Assembly (NCBI GenBank): GCA_005787345.1
Contig: SYBH01000122.1
Span: 1-36,535, forward strand
DNA length: 36,535 nt
Direction of reading: 5' to 3'
From: Actinomycetota bacterium
GTDB lineage: Bacteria > Actinomycetota > Acidimicrobiia > Acidimicrobiales > Acidimicrobilacustridaceae
Positions 1-8,059 of the stretch are shown piece by piece (within the stretch, counting starts at the first letter, position 1; every line of letters begins with the position of its first letter). A program made the translations under genes and the position numbers. The notes beneath the pieces are model-generated. The model had not been told where the DNA came from and did not search any database. It was given only the letters and a program-made list of their open reading frames with translations.

Positions 1-94
1 GGGCATGGCCCTGCGAGCCGTAACCCATGATGGCGACTTTGCGGTCGGCGATAAATGAACGATCGGCGTCGGCTTCGTAATAAACGGTGGCCAC
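1..94 (-). CDS. ilvC: Ketol-acid reductoisomerase, N-terminal fragment (window edge)
   Basis: Only the first 31 codons are in the window; the gene runs off the left edge. The translation begins [20 protein letters not shown] and reaches GYGSQGHA, the start of the NADPH-binding Rossmann motif of IlvC, which converts acetolactate to dihydroxy-isovalerate. I chose GTG at 94-92 because AGGAG lies 7 bases upstream. It lies 107 bases downstream of ilvN on the same strand, giving the usual ilvB-ilvN-ilvC order. The gap holds a weak 5-bp hairpin (120-133) and no clear terminator, so co-transcription with ilvBN is likely, although a separate promoter cannot be excluded. Confidence 0.93.
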   Translation of the reverse strand, partial: MATVYYEADADRSFIADRKVAIMGYGSQGHA

Positions 95-201
95 AGGAAC
101 TCCTGTTTCGGGATTGGATCGCCCCACTGGGCGGATTGGAGAGGTTACGACGAAAGGGGCTCAGGACAAAAAGCCGTCACAACCTCGGGACTATCTAGGG
201 A

Positions 202-690
202 TCAAATGATGCGGGGAAGGGCGATACGGCCGGTGCGCTGGTAGGCCACCACTGCCGCCCCCATGCGGGAGGTGAAGGCATCGAGCGCCTCTGGGGTTCC
301 GCCCAGAGACACGGTGATGCGATCGCCAGACTCATCGAGAACGGCGCCGCTGTATTCCTCAGTCAAGGAAAGCAGTTCGGGCTTCGACTCTGCCGAAACC
401 GCAACCGTGACGATCATGAGTTCGCGTTCGACCGCATCGATGGGAGCAAGTTCGTCGATCTGCAACACATTGATGAGCTTGTCGAGTTGCTTGGTGATCT
501 GCTCGAGCGGTGCTGATTCAACATCGACCACAATCGTGATGCGACTACGAGTGGGGTCGTCGGTTGGTGCAACGGCAAGCGAGAAGATGTTGAAACCGCG
601 ACGGGCAAACAAACCCGATACGCGGGCAAGAACACCCGGCTTGTTTTCGACAAGGACGGAAAGGATGTGATGACGCGTTACTGGGCTCAT
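202..690 (-). CDS. ilvN: Acetolactate synthase small (regulatory) subunit
   Basis: A 162-residue regulatory subunit of acetohydroxyacid synthase. It binds the large subunit and confers feedback control by branched-chain amino acids. An ACT domain spans about residues 7-80 and contains the ligand-binding loop with NKPGVLARVSGLF at 16-28. The C-terminal small-subunit domain follows from about residue 85. The length is normal for the family. The ATG overlaps the ilvB stop by four bases (ATGA), so the two subunits are translationally coupled. Expression is probably governed by the leader/attenuator upstream of ilvB. Confidence 0.97.
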   Translation of the reverse strand: MSPVTRHHILSVLVENKPGVLARVSGLFARRGFNIFSLAVAPTDDPTRSRITIVVDVESAPLEQITKQLDKLINVLQIDELAPIDAVERELMIVTVAVSAESKPELLSLTEEYSGAVLDESGDRITVSLGGTPEALDAFTSRMGAAVVAYQRTGRIALPRII

Positions 691-2417
691 CGCTCATCCT
701 CCGGACCAACAACGATGTCGGAGTTCGACTTGCCCGCAGGCACCATCGGGAAAACCTTCTCGCGCGCATCGGTACGGAAGTCAATGACAACCGGACGGTC
801 GTCAACTTCATTCGCACGCTGAATTGCGGGAAGAACATCTTCGGGAGCTTCGACACGCATGCCGACACAACCCATGGATTCGGCCCACATCTTGTAATCG
901 GGAAGATCAGGCGAGAGATAGACCTCGCTGTAACGCTCTTCGTAGAACATTTCCTGCCACTGACGAACCATTCCGAGATACGCATTGTTGAGAATGGCGA
1001 TCTTCACCGGAATGCGCTCGGCTGCAGCCGTAACAAGTTCTTGTGCGGTCATCTGGAAACAGCCATCGCCGTCAACAGCCCACACCATGCGGTCGGGACG
1101 CCCGACCTTGGCGCCAATCGCTGCCGGAACCGCAAAGCCCATCGTTCCGAGACCACCCGAGTTGATCCAGGTGTAGGGATGGTTGAACTTCCAGTACTGC
1201 GCAGTCCACATCTGATGCTGACCGACGCCCGACGCAACAATGCAGTCATCGGGGGTGTTGTCACGAAGTTGCTCAAGGACATACTGCGGCTTCAACAAAT
1301 CGCCCGGCTCGGACTGCACATAGGTAAGCGGGTACTTCTCTTGCCATCCACTGATCGTGGACTTCCACGAAGAACGATCGGGCTGAACTTCTGGTGCACC
1401 GATCTGTTTCAGCGCAGTAATCAGTTCATTAATGACGAGACGACAGTCGCCAGTAATACCGACGTCGGGTCGGCGAACCTTGCCGAGTTCCGCGGGATCA
1501 ATATCGACGTGAATGATCTTGGCGCTCGCTGCAAAAGCATCGATCTTGCCGGTGACTCGGTCGTCGAAACGCGAACCAAGGGCAATAAGTAGATCTGATT
1601 CCTGCATGGCGGTAACAGCGGTGTAGTTACCGTGCATACCCGGCATACCAAGGCACAACGGATGATCGTCGGGCATCGTGCCGCGAGCCATGAGCGTCGT
1701 GACGACTGGGATGTCGAGCAATTCCGCAAGAGCAAGAAGCGGTTCCGCGGCTCGTGCCTTGAGGATTCCGCCACCGGCGTAGATGACGGGGCGTTCTGCA
1801 GCGATGATCAGTTGCGCCGCATCTTTGATGAGCGCAGGATCACCATCAAGACGAGGGTTGTACCCAGCGAGATCGACCGAATCAGGCCAGTACCAATCGA
1901 GCGCCGAGTTCGGGTTCGAGGGATCGACGAGGTCTTTCGGAATGTCGATAAGCACGGGGCCAGGACGGCCCGTGGTCGCGATATGGAATGCCTCGCGCAC
2001 GATGCGCGGAATGTCCGCAGCGTTCGTCACGAGTTCGTTGTGCTTCGTAACCGAACGAGTGATTCCAACCGTATCGACTTCCTGGAACGCGTCAGTTCCG
2101 ATGCCTGCAGTTCCGACCTGTCCGGTGATAACAACCATCGGAACCGAGTCCATGTACGCATCAGCGAGTGGCGTGATGATGTTCGTTGCGGCCGGACCAC
2201 TGGTGACCATTGCGACGCCAGGACGGCCGGTTGCATGCGCGTAGCCCTCGGCCATATGGCCTGCACCCTGTTCGTGACGAACAAGAATGTGGCGAATGGG
2301 CGAGTCGATGATCGGGTCGTAGACCGGCAGGATTGCGCCACCGGGCAGACCAAAGATCACATCGACACCCTCGAGTTCGAGAGCCTTGATGAGTGCGGCA
2401 CCACCGTTGGTTTTCAT
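687..2417 (-). CDS. ilvB: Acetolactate synthase large (catalytic) subunit
   Basis: A 576-residue ThDP-dependent enzyme that condenses two pyruvates to acetolactate, or pyruvate with 2-ketobutyrate, as the first common step of Val/Leu/Ile synthesis. The ThDP-activating Glu49 sits in RHEQGAGHMAEGYA. The ThDP/Mg motif runs from GDG (450-452) to NN (477-478). FAD/ThDP core domains are in the usual order and the length is typical. The ATG has a strong Shine-Dalgarno GGGGAGGA six bases upstream. ilvN overlaps its end. The gene is preceded by a short Val/Leu leader peptide and a terminator-like hairpin. Confidence 0.97.
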   Translation of the reverse strand: MKTNGGAALIKALELEGVDVIFGLPGGAILPVYDPIIDSPIRHILVRHEQGAGHMAEGYAHATGRPGVAMVTSGPAATNIITPLADAYMDSVPMVVITGQVGTAGIGTDAFQEVDTVGITRSVTKHNELVTNAADIPRIVREAFHIATTGRPGPVLIDIPKDLVDPSNPNSALDWYWPDSVDLAGYNPRLDGDPALIKDAAQLIIAAERPVIYAGGGILKARAAEPLLALAELLDIPVVTTLMARGTMPDDHPLCLGMPGMHGNYTAVTAMQESDLLIALGSRFDDRVTGKIDAFAASAKIIHVDIDPAELGKVRRPDVGITGDCRLVINELITALKQIGAPEVQPDRSSWKSTISGWQEKYPLTYVQSEPGDLLKPQYVLEQLRDNTPDDCIVASGVGQHQMWTAQYWKFNHPYTWINSGGLGTMGFAVPAAIGAKVGRPDRMVWAVDGDGCFQMTAQELVTAAAERIPVKIAILNNAYLGMVRQWQEMFYEERYSEVYLSPDLPDYKMWAESMGCVGMRVEAPEDVLPAIQRANEVDDRPVVIDFRTDAREKVFPMVPAGKSNSDIVVGPEDER

Positions 2418-2481
2418 GGTTGTCCTCCCCGATGCCTTGGCATCAGCGGGATAGGGCCGGTTCGAACGGGCGGAACGTAAA

Positions 2482-2503
2482 CGGCCTCCCGAGTGGGAGG
2501 CCG
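2482..2503 (-). terminator. Attenuator hairpin in the ilvBN(C) leader
   Basis: A perfect 9-bp GC-rich stem (2482-2490 with 2495-2503) with a 4-base loop lies 65 bases before the ilvB ATG. On the transcribed strand it is followed by a short T-rich run (TTTACGTT). Placed inside the 5' leader after a Val/Leu-containing micro-ORF, it is best read as a transcription attenuator. The U-tract is weak, so termination strength is uncertain. Confidence 0.7.
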
Positions 2504-2508
2504 GGGGC

Positions 2509-2538
2509 GCACACGCGACGGACGAGGCCGGCGTGTGC
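2509..2538 (-). promoter_or_regulatory. Leader stem-loop (pause/alternative structure)
   Basis: An 8-bp perfect stem (2509-2516 with 2531-2538) starts exactly at the stop codon of the leader peptide. Its loop contains CGGCCTC (2524-2530 on the opposite strand), identical to the first seven bases of the attenuator 5' arm. It could therefore pair instead with the attenuator 3' arm GAGGCCG (2482-2488). This arrangement allows mutually exclusive folds, as expected of an attenuator; the exact switching model is inference. Confidence 0.55.
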
Positions 2539-2579
2539 TAGCGGAGTACTACGAGCGAGGTAAAGACCGTCGTGCTCAC
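2538..2579 (-). CDS. ilv leader peptide (13 residues)
   Basis: A micro-ORF GTG-to-TAG encoding VSTTVFTSLVVLR (initiator read as Met). It carries three Val codons (GTC, GTA, GTA) and two Leu codons clustered before the stop, which directly abuts a stem-loop and then a terminator-like hairpin 65 bases before ilvB. Known actinobacterial ilvB leaders similarly contain runs of Leu/Val codons; the resemblance here is by memory. No Shine-Dalgarno is visible. A possible -10 (AAGACT) lies nine bases upstream, so the transcript may be almost leaderless. Ribosome stalling at the Val-Val-Leu codons would sense branched-chain amino acid supply. Confidence 0.65.
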   Translation of the reverse strand: MSTTVFTSLVVLR

Positions 2580-2649
2580 AGGTGGGTGAGTCTTGCCGCC
2601 CGGAGCCCCCAACGGCAACTCGGGGACATTTTCCTGTTCCACAGCGAAA

Positions 2650-3063
2650 TCAGACCAGGTTCCGGCCCACCGAGTAGCCCGCAAATGCGAGACCGATGAG
2701 GAGAGAAACGAATGATCTTGAGAGTGCCCATGGAATTCGGGGCCGCCACCGTCCGAATGAGGCCGCTAGCGAACCCAACAGCCCCAACAGGAAGAACAAA
2801 GCGAGGGCGTTCTGGCTCAAACTGCCGAGGACGTCGCCACGAAGTAGGGCCACCACCGCGTGAGTCATCCCGCAGAAAGGACACAGGACTCCTAGCCACA
2901 TGCGGCTCGGACAACTGACGCCTTGCGCGAACAACCGATCAGAGACTCCGGGCGCGTAGGCGACAGTCGCAACCGCGACTGTCGCCCCGAGGAGGAGACT
3001 CCCCGTCAGACGTTCAGAACCAGTCGCGAGTGCCCTGGACGTAGATCTGTTCGAACTCAGCAT
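2650..3063 (-). CDS. DUF2752 family small membrane protein
   Basis: A 137-residue protein from ATG 3063. The family signature CPFCGMTH is at about residues 61-68, flanked by hydrophobic segments: one N-terminal (about residues 20-37) and two C-terminal. Function of DUF2752 is unknown; the paired cysteines suggest metal binding or a redox role, but this is unproven. The start overlaps the 3' end of the upstream TM2 gene by about 50 bases. An ORF reaching 3168 exists, but its extra N-terminus is antisense-like noise inside TM2. No clear Shine-Dalgarno is seen, so the start is uncertain. Pairing with a TM2 gene is a recurrent arrangement, as far as I recall. Confidence 0.8.
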   Translation of the reverse strand: MLSSNRSTSRALATGSERLTGSLLLGATVAVATVAYAPGVSDRLFAQGVSCPSRMWLGVLCPFCGMTHAVVALLRGDVLGSLSQNALALFFLLGLLGSLAASFGRWRPRIPWALSRSFVSLLIGLAFAGYSVGRNLV

Positions 3064-3481
3064 CGGACTTGGTGAGGTAGATGATCCCCTCGATGAATCC
3101 AACAATCGATGTTGCAATGAGGAGAAGTAATGGCAGCAGCAGGAACGACCCACAAAAGCCAATGACACCAGCCACCAGCATGATCACTGCAGGCGTCGTA
3201 TAACCCAAATAAAACTTGTGAATGCCAAAGCCTCCGAGGAAGATCGCAAGAAGCCCAGCAGCGATCTTCGACTTTGAACCCTTCGCAACGTTTCCACCGA
3301 CCACTGCCGCTCCACAGGACGTACATACTGCCTGCCCAGCAGCAGTGTGCGTGCCACAGTTCCAACAGTTGTTGCGACCTGCGTACATCGCAAACCCGCA
3401 CGCCGTGCAGGTCGCAGCTCCTGAAGGCATGGACGTCCCGCACTGAGTACAGAAGGTCCCTCCTGTCGATCCAATAGTCAT
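3014..3481 (-). CDS. TM2 domain protein with two N-terminal zinc ribbons
   Basis: A 155-residue protein. Four CxxC pairs (Cys11/14, 25/28, 39/42, 53/56) make two zinc-ribbon-like knuckles. A TM2 domain follows, with the motif GGFGIHKFYLG at about 83-93 and two membrane helices (about 73-90 and 96-135). I chose ATG 3481 because GAGGGGG lies nine bases upstream; a start ten codons earlier lacks this. The biochemical role of bacterial TM2 proteins is not established. It overlaps the DUF2752 gene and is probably co-transcribed and translationally coupled with it. Confidence 0.88.
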   Translation of the reverse strand: MTIGSTGGTFCTQCGTSMPSGAATCTACGFAMYAGRNNCWNCGTHTAAGQAVCTSCGAAVVGGNVAKGSKSKIAAGLLAIFLGGFGIHKFYLGYTTPAVIMLVAGVIGFCGSFLLLPLLLLIATSIVGFIEGIIYLTKSDAEFEQIYVQGTRDWF

Positions 3482-3600
3482 GACCGAAAACCCCCTCTGA
3501 CATAGCGCCACGACCGCCGTTGCGCATTACAAATCTTACTACTAAGGGCCCTATGAGTCTGCGACCAATCTGCTTTCGCCGCTGAATACTGCTCTGTTCA

Positions 3601-3660
3601 TGCGGAGAGGGATCGGCTTATGCGGAGAGGGATCAGCCCACGGGCTGATCCCTCTCCGCA
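3601..3660. repeat. Near-perfect inverted repeat with an extra partial arm
   Basis: Bases 3621-3639 and 3642-3660 form a 19-bp perfect inverted repeat (TGCGGAGAGGGATCAGCCC) around a 2-base centre. The left arm is repeated directly at 3601-3617 with one difference. It lies 18 bases past the lipoprotein stop and could act as a strong hairpin terminator for that gene, although no T-run follows on either strand. It could equally be a small repeat element with a duplicated arm. Confidence 0.7.
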
Positions 3661-3678
3661 TTCATTGCCACAAAGCGA

Positions 3679-4209
3679 CTACTCGGTGGCGTAACTCGGG
3701 CAATTCTCCTTCGTCCATTGCTCAATATTCTCGTAGGCCGCCAGGAATTTCGGATTTTCCATGGACTCTGCTGCCTCCATGAGCTTCTCCACCGTGCGCG
3801 GATCAGCGAGATTAGAGAAGTTCACACCATTGAGTGCGCTCGCATACTCCTTAAAACCAGAAACAATTGTCTTCCAATCATCACGGATTGCGCTGGGAAC
3901 ATCCGGGGTAAACGATTCCAACACTTTTGCCATGCCGTTGAAATCCACTGACATATCGTCGCCTGCACCCATGTCGAATGCATCCATTTGCGATGAAAGT
4001 TGATCGGTCTTACTGAAAAGTTCCGCACACTTCGACGAATCTCCGCCACCACCGCTACTCGATTTCGCGGTCGATTCCGATGACCCAGATGATGCACCGC
4101 CTGATGATTCATTGCTCGTGCTCGAGGAACCGCCACAAGCAGCGGTCCCGATCATGAGAACTGCCAACACAAGTGCAGCAAAGACTGCACGCTGCTTTTG
4201 ATACCTCAT
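3679..4209 (-). CDS. Small exported lipoprotein, function unknown
   Basis: A 176-residue protein. It has a lipoprotein signal peptide (MRYQKQRA, hydrophobic core 9-20, lipobox TAAC with lipidated Cys25). A Ser/Gly-rich flexible linker (26-60) follows, then a mostly helical acidic domain with two cysteines (Cys61 and Cys170) that could form a disulfide. It would be anchored on the outer face of the membrane. I do not recognise the domain. A good Shine-Dalgarno GGGAGGG precedes the ATG. It lies downstream of gatB on the same strand, with a 72-base gap holding a possible -10 (TAAGAT), so it probably has its own promoter. Confidence 0.85.
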   Translation of the reverse strand: MRYQKQRAVFAALVLAVLMIGTAACGGSSSTSNESSGGASSGSSESTAKSSSGGGGDSSKCAELFSKTDQLSSQMDAFDMGAGDDMSVDFNGMAKVLESFTPDVPSAIRDDWKTIVSGFKEYASALNGVNFSNLADPRTVEKLMEAAESMENPKFLAAYENIEQWTKENCPSYATE

Positions 4210-4281
4210 ACAGATCCCTCCCGAAAAGATGATGTGGCTCGTTATCTTAGAGATTTCGCCAAAAGAAGGGAAGAAAAACTC

Positions 4282-5775
4282 TCAGGATGTCGCAGTTCGG
4301 CGGGCTTCGAGGAGAGCAGCGACCGCTTTGCCATCGGCTTGCCCCTTCGTTGCCTTCATGATTTTGCCGGTGAAGAAGCCCTGCAATTTGGCGCGCTTCT
4401 TGTCGTCACCGGTGCAGAAGTCTGCCCATTCCTCAGGACTCTCAGCGATCAATCCGTCAACGATGCCTTCAAGTTCTGAGGAATCCATAGCTTCGAAGCC
4501 AAGTTCCGCAGCGATCACATCGGGAGCGCGACCAGAGGTCACCATCTCGGCCAGAACGGTCTTCGCCTGTGTCGCTGTGAGTTGCCCGCCAAGCTCCAAA
4601 CTCACAAGTTGCGCAAAGGTTGCGGGGTTGAGATCGGCAGCGCCGTCTCCCGACAGATTGTGTTCAACGTGCGTGAGCACGCGCTTGCCATCACCGCCAG
4701 CAGCAATCGTTGCCAGCGCGAGTTGGTCAAGATCTCGCTGCACAGCAATGACGACACAGGATTCGGTAACCGCAACACCCGCAGAAGATGCAAGCGCATC
4801 GCGTCGTGCTGCGGGGAGCGGCGGCATTGCGGCGTCGATCGCTGCAATCCATTCGGCACTTGGCGCGAGCGGCACGAGATCGGGCTCTTGGAAGTAGCGG
4901 TAGTCCTCTGCTTCTTCTTTTGAACGCCCGGCGCGCGTACGACCAGCGCCTTCGTCCCAATGGCGCGTTTCCTGCTTAATCCGTTCGCCGGTTTCGAGTA
5001 GATCAACTTGACGTCGCGCTTCGTACTCGATGGCTCGACCAAGGGACCGAAGCGAGTTCAAGTTCTTGACTTCGCAACGGGTACCGAGCGCAGTATCGCC
5101 AACACGTCGAACCGAAACATTTGCGTCGACGCGAAGTGATCCTTCCTCCATTTTGGCGTCGGATGCACCTGTAGTGAGAAGGATGGCGCGAAGTTCGTCG
5201 ATGTAGGTCTTGGCCTGTTCTGGGTGACGAATATGCGGTCGGCCAACGATTTCGACTAGCGGAACACCAGCGCGGTTGTAATCGACCAGCGAGTAATCGG
5301 CCCCATGGATGCGACCGCTTCCACCGGCATGGGTGTTCTTGCCGGTGTCTTCTTCGATATGCGCGCGCTCGATGCCGACGCGGGTGCCGTCAGGCAGATC
5401 GAGCCATCCGTCGGCATTGATCGGTCGATCGAACTGAGTGACCTGATAATCCTTTGGCATATCCGGGTAGAAGTAGTTCTTGCGAGCAAATATGGACGGC
5501 TCGACTGAGCAATGCAGCGCTCGGCCGAGACGCATCGCAAGTTCGACCACATTGTGATTCAGGACCGGCAAAGAGCCTGGGAGCCCGAGACACACGGGAC
5601 ACACATTGGTGTTCGGTTCATCGCCAAACATGTTGGGACAACCGCAGAACAACTTGGTGACCGTCGCAAGCTCGCAGTGGACTTCAAGACCAACAACGAT
5701 CTCCCACGACTCGCCGGTCGTGTCACTGACAACGATGAAGTGCTCACCTTCGATCGGTTCGTGCGTGAGCGTCAT
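4282..5775 (-). CDS. gatB: Asp-tRNA(Asn)/Glu-tRNA(Gln) amidotransferase subunit B
   Basis: A 497-residue subunit that binds the misacylated tRNA and carries the kinase/transamidase site. GatB-type signatures include VGLEVHCEL near the N-terminus, the Cys-rich CGCPN...[11 protein letters not shown] segment and a C-terminal GatB/YqeY tail domain (about the last 150 residues). I chose ATG 5775 because it overlaps the gatA stop by ATGA; a GTG six bases earlier is also open. The operon order is gatC-gatA-gatB with tight coupling. Actinobacteria commonly use this pathway to make Gln-tRNA, often because they lack glutaminyl-tRNA synthetase. Confidence 0.97.
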   Translation of the reverse strand: MTLTHEPIEGEHFIVVSDTTGESWEIVVGLEVHCELATVTKLFCGCPNMFGDEPNTNVCPVCLGLPGSLPVLNHNVVELAMRLGRALHCSVEPSIFARKNYFYPDMPKDYQVTQFDRPINADGWLDLPDGTRVGIERAHIEEDTGKNTHAGGSGRIHGADYSLVDYNRAGVPLVEIVGRPHIRHPEQAKTYIDELRAILLTTGASDAKMEEGSLRVDANVSVRRVGDTALGTRCEVKNLNSLRSLGRAIEYEARRQVDLLETGERIKQETRHWDEGAGRTRAGRSKEEAEDYRYFQEPDLVPLAPSAEWIAAIDAAMPPLPAARRDALASSAGVAVTESCVVIAVQRDLDQLALATIAAGGDGKRVLTHVEHNLSGDGAADLNPATFAQLVSLELGGQLTATQAKTVLAEMVTSGRAPDVIAAELGFEAMDSSELEGIVDGLIAESPEEWADFCTGDDKKRAKLQGFFTGKIMKATKGQADGKAVAALLEARRTATS

Positions 5776-7226
5776 GACCACACCTCATCAAGAGCAGGGG
5801 CAACGGCTTCGAGAACTGCTGCAGCACGGAACATCGTCGACTCACCCAGCGCCGGTGCAAGCAATTGCACGCCGACAGGCATGCCATCAGAACCGCCACC
5901 AAATGGGACGCTCATCGCCGGATGCCCAGCCAGGTTCGTAGGAATTGTGCAGATGTCGTTGAGATACATCGATAACGGATCAGCAGTCTTGTCACCAAAC
6001 TTGAATGCCGTCGTCGGAGAAGTCGCCGTCAGCAGCAAGTCGAAATCGGCGTAGGCCTTTTCGAAATCGCGCATAATGAGCGTGCGTACCTTCAGCGCCT
6101 TGCCGTAATACGCGTCGTAGTAGCCCGCTGAAAGTGCATAGGTGCCGAGCATGATGCGTCGCTTGACCTCGTCACCGAAACCGGCAGTGCGCGTGGCCGC
6201 GTTCATTTCGGCGGTGGTTGGGGCATCGACACGCATGCCGTAGCGAACGCCGTCGTAACGAGCGAGATTGCTTGATGCTTCAGCAGGAGCAATGAGGTAG
6301 TACGCCGACAACCCGTAGGCCGCAGCAGGAACGGAAACTTCGCCGATCTGTGCGCCGGCCGCAGCAAGTGCATCCGCGGCCTGACGGACGCGGGCGGCAA
6401 CATCAGGCGCAATACCTTCGCCCATAAGTTCAGTGACGAGACCAATACGAAGTCCGTCGACACCTTGACCGAGAGATTCGAGCAACGAAGGAGCCGGAGC
6501 ATCGATCGACGTGGAATCGCGACTATCGTGTCCAGCGATCGCTTCGAGCAGCAACGCCGAGTCGGCCACGGTGGTCGAGAACGGACCAATCTGGTCGAGC
6601 GAGGACGCAAATGCGATGAGTCCGTAGCGGCTCACCATCCCGTAGGTCGGCTTCACGCCAACAACACCGCACAACGCGGCGGGCTGGCGAATTGAGCCAC
6701 CCGTGTCAGAACCCAGCGAAATCGGAGCAAAGCCTGCAGCTACTGCTGCAGCCGAGCCGCCCGAGGAACCGCCAGGAACGCGGCCGGTGTCACGCGGGTT
6801 GCGCGTTGGTCCGAATGCTGAGTTCTCGGTTGATGAACCCATCGCGAATTCATCAAGGTTGGTTTTGCCAATTGAAACCGCACCGGCAGCATTGACGCGC
6901 TGCACGACGGTTGCGTCGTAAGGCGGTCGCCAGCCTTCAAGGATTCGACTTGAACATGTGGTTGGGATGCCACGGGTACACAGATTGTCCTTGAGGGCCA
7001 GAGGTACGCCGGCCAACGAGCCGGGGTCTTCACCGGCAGCAACTTGGGCGTCGACGGCGACGGCAGCTGCGCGAGCTTCGTCAGCCATCACGAGGTTGAA
7101 CGCGTTGATCTCGCCGTCTCGTGCGTCGATGCGGGCGAGATGATCGTTAAGAACTTCAAGCGCCGAGAGCTGTCCCGAACGAACAGCTGCCGCGATTTCA
7201 AGAGCGGTGGAAGGGACGGCACTCAT
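5772..7226 (-). CDS. gatA: Asp-tRNA(Asn)/Glu-tRNA(Gln) amidotransferase subunit A
   Basis: A 484-residue amidase-signature subunit that hydrolyses glutamine to supply ammonia to GatB. The Lys-Ser-Ser triad is visible: Lys79 (ALKDN), Ser154 (GGSSGGS) and Ser178 ([12 protein letters not shown]). These coincide with the classical numbering of GatA. I chose ATG 7226 because it follows the gatC stop by one base and GGAGAGGAG lies upstream within gatC. A longer frame reaching 7346 only reads through gatC. It overlaps gatB by four bases, so the complex is made from one transcript. Confidence 0.97.
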   Translation of the reverse strand: MSAVPSTALEIAAAVRSGQLSALEVLNDHLARIDARDGEINAFNLVMADEARAAAVAVDAQVAAGEDPGSLAGVPLALKDNLCTRGIPTTCSSRILEGWRPPYDATVVQRVNAAGAVSIGKTNLDEFAMGSSTENSAFGPTRNPRDTGRVPGGSSGGSAAAVAAGFAPISLGSDTGGSIRQPAALCGVVGVKPTYGMVSRYGLIAFASSLDQIGPFSTTVADSALLLEAIAGHDSRDSTSIDAPAPSLLESLGQGVDGLRIGLVTELMGEGIAPDVAARVRQAADALAAAGAQIGEVSVPAAAYGLSAYYLIAPAEASSNLARYDGVRYGMRVDAPTTAEMNAATRTAGFGDEVKRRIMLGTYALSAGYYDAYYGKALKVRTLIMRDFEKAYADFDLLLTATSPTTAFKFGDKTADPLSMYLNDICTIPTNLAGHPAMSVPFGGGSDGMPVGVQLLAPALGESTMFRAAAVLEAVAPALDEVWS

Positions 7227-7227
7227 C

Positions 7228-7530
7228 TCAGGGCTCCTCTCCAAGAATGGCGGGAACCCGGAAACGGCGGTCCTCCACTGAAGGAGCCTGAGAAAGAACT
7301 TCTTCGCGATCGACGCCTTCGACGACCACGTCATCGCGAAGCACATTCACGAGAGGTAGCGGGTGTGCAGTCGGCGGAACCCCATCGAGGTCGAGCGACG
7401 CAACATCTTCGGCGTGCTCAAGAACCGCACCGAGTTGCTCGGTGTATCGCTCGAGTTCGGCTTCGGAGAGATTGAGCCGAGCGAGATCGGCGACTTTGGC
7501 GACATTGTCGCGAGTGAGACGAGCGGACAT
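7228..7530 (-). CDS. gatC: Asp-tRNA(Asn)/Glu-tRNA(Gln) amidotransferase subunit C
   Basis: A 100-residue GatC that wraps around and stabilises the GatA-GatB interface. The N-terminal half shows the typical [20 protein letters not shown] segment, followed by the [12 protein letters not shown]-type extended region. It is the first gene of gatCAB. A TACGAT box eight bases upstream of the ATG and no Shine-Dalgarno suggest a leaderless or nearly leaderless operon transcript. Confidence 0.95.
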   Translation of the reverse strand: MSARLTRDNVAKVADLARLNLSEAELERYTEQLGAVLEHAEDVASLDLDGVPPTAHPLPLVNVLRDDVVVEGVDREEVLSQAPSVEDRRFRVPAILGEEP

Positions 7531-7538
7531 GGAGAAAC

Positions 7539-7544
7539 ATCGTA
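7539..7544 (-). promoter_or_regulatory. -10 element of gatCAB (TACGAT)
   Basis: TACGAT lies eight bases before the gatC ATG, matching the TANNNT pattern seen before many other starts here. No convincing -35 is seen. Confidence 0.5.
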
Positions 7545-7614
7545 GATGCCGACCGGACCAACCCCTCCCGACGTGGATAGGGTCGTCACTTCACGACAAT
7601 TCTGTGGAGGACCC

Positions 7615-8031
7615 GTGGCCACCGCCTATCCATTCCTGAGCCCCGACTGGATGAATGCTGCACGAGCGCTTCGGGAAACTCTGCCCCGACCCGCAACCGC
7701 TCCCCCAGTCGCCGTTCGCATGAATCTTGTGGTCACCGACAGTCCCTTCGATGCCGACGTACACGGCCATATCGACACGAGCAATGGCGACGTCGTTATC
7801 GAAGATGGCCACCTTGAGGGCCCCGACCTCACGGTCACAGTCGACTACGAAACCGCTCGGGCGATCTTCATTGATCAAGATGCCGCAGCAGCAATGCAGG
7901 CATTCATGGGTGGGCGCATCAAAGTCGACGGAGATCTCTCCAAAATGCTTGCAATGCAGGCTTCGGCCGCTGCTCCCGATCCAGAAGTTCAGGGAATCGC
8001 CGACGCCCTACGCGCAATCACTGCCGACTGA
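7615..8031 (+). CDS. SCP2-type sterol/lipid-carrier-like protein
   Basis: A 138-residue cytosolic protein with an SCP2-like fold. It shows a strand-rich core followed by a segment (about residues 75-120) in which an acidic alanine-rich helix precedes AFMGGRIKVDGDLSKML. This GG+I+hxGD pattern is typical of SCP2 domains that bind hydrophobic ligands such as acyl-CoAs. I chose GTG 7615 because GGAGG lies four bases upstream; the in-frame ATG at 7546 would sit in the gatC promoter. It is divergent from gatC and convergent with the MFS gene. A TAGGGT box at 7577-7582 may be its -10. Confidence 0.85.
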   Translation: MATAYPFLSPDWMNAARALRETLPRPATAPPVAVRMNLVVTDSPFDADVHGHIDTSNGDVVIEDGHLEGPDLTVTVDYETARAIFIDQDAAAAMQAFMGGRIKVDGDLSKMLAMQASAAAPDPEVQGIADALRAITAD

Positions 8032-8059
8032 CCCCGGCGCGCTTGGTTTAGTAGCCGAC

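Noticed and set aside
1632-2480. Long open frame (282 codons) antisense to ilvB
   Set aside because: It lies entirely opposite a fully conserved ilvB, is Arg/Asp-rich with no domain pattern, and is a codon-bias shadow.
2400-2640. T-box or other riboswitch upstream of ilvB
   Set aside because: No T-box core motif is apparent; the Val/Leu micro-ORF and hairpins give a simpler peptide-mediated attenuator explanation.
3064-3168. N-terminal extension of DUF2752 within the TM2 gene
   Set aside because: The extra residues read as out-of-frame TM2 sequence (Cys/Ser-rich) and the hydrophobic core begins later.
5512-6054. 180-codon plus-strand frame across the gatB/gatA junction
   Set aside because: It is antisense to two essential, motif-complete genes; no start signal or domain.
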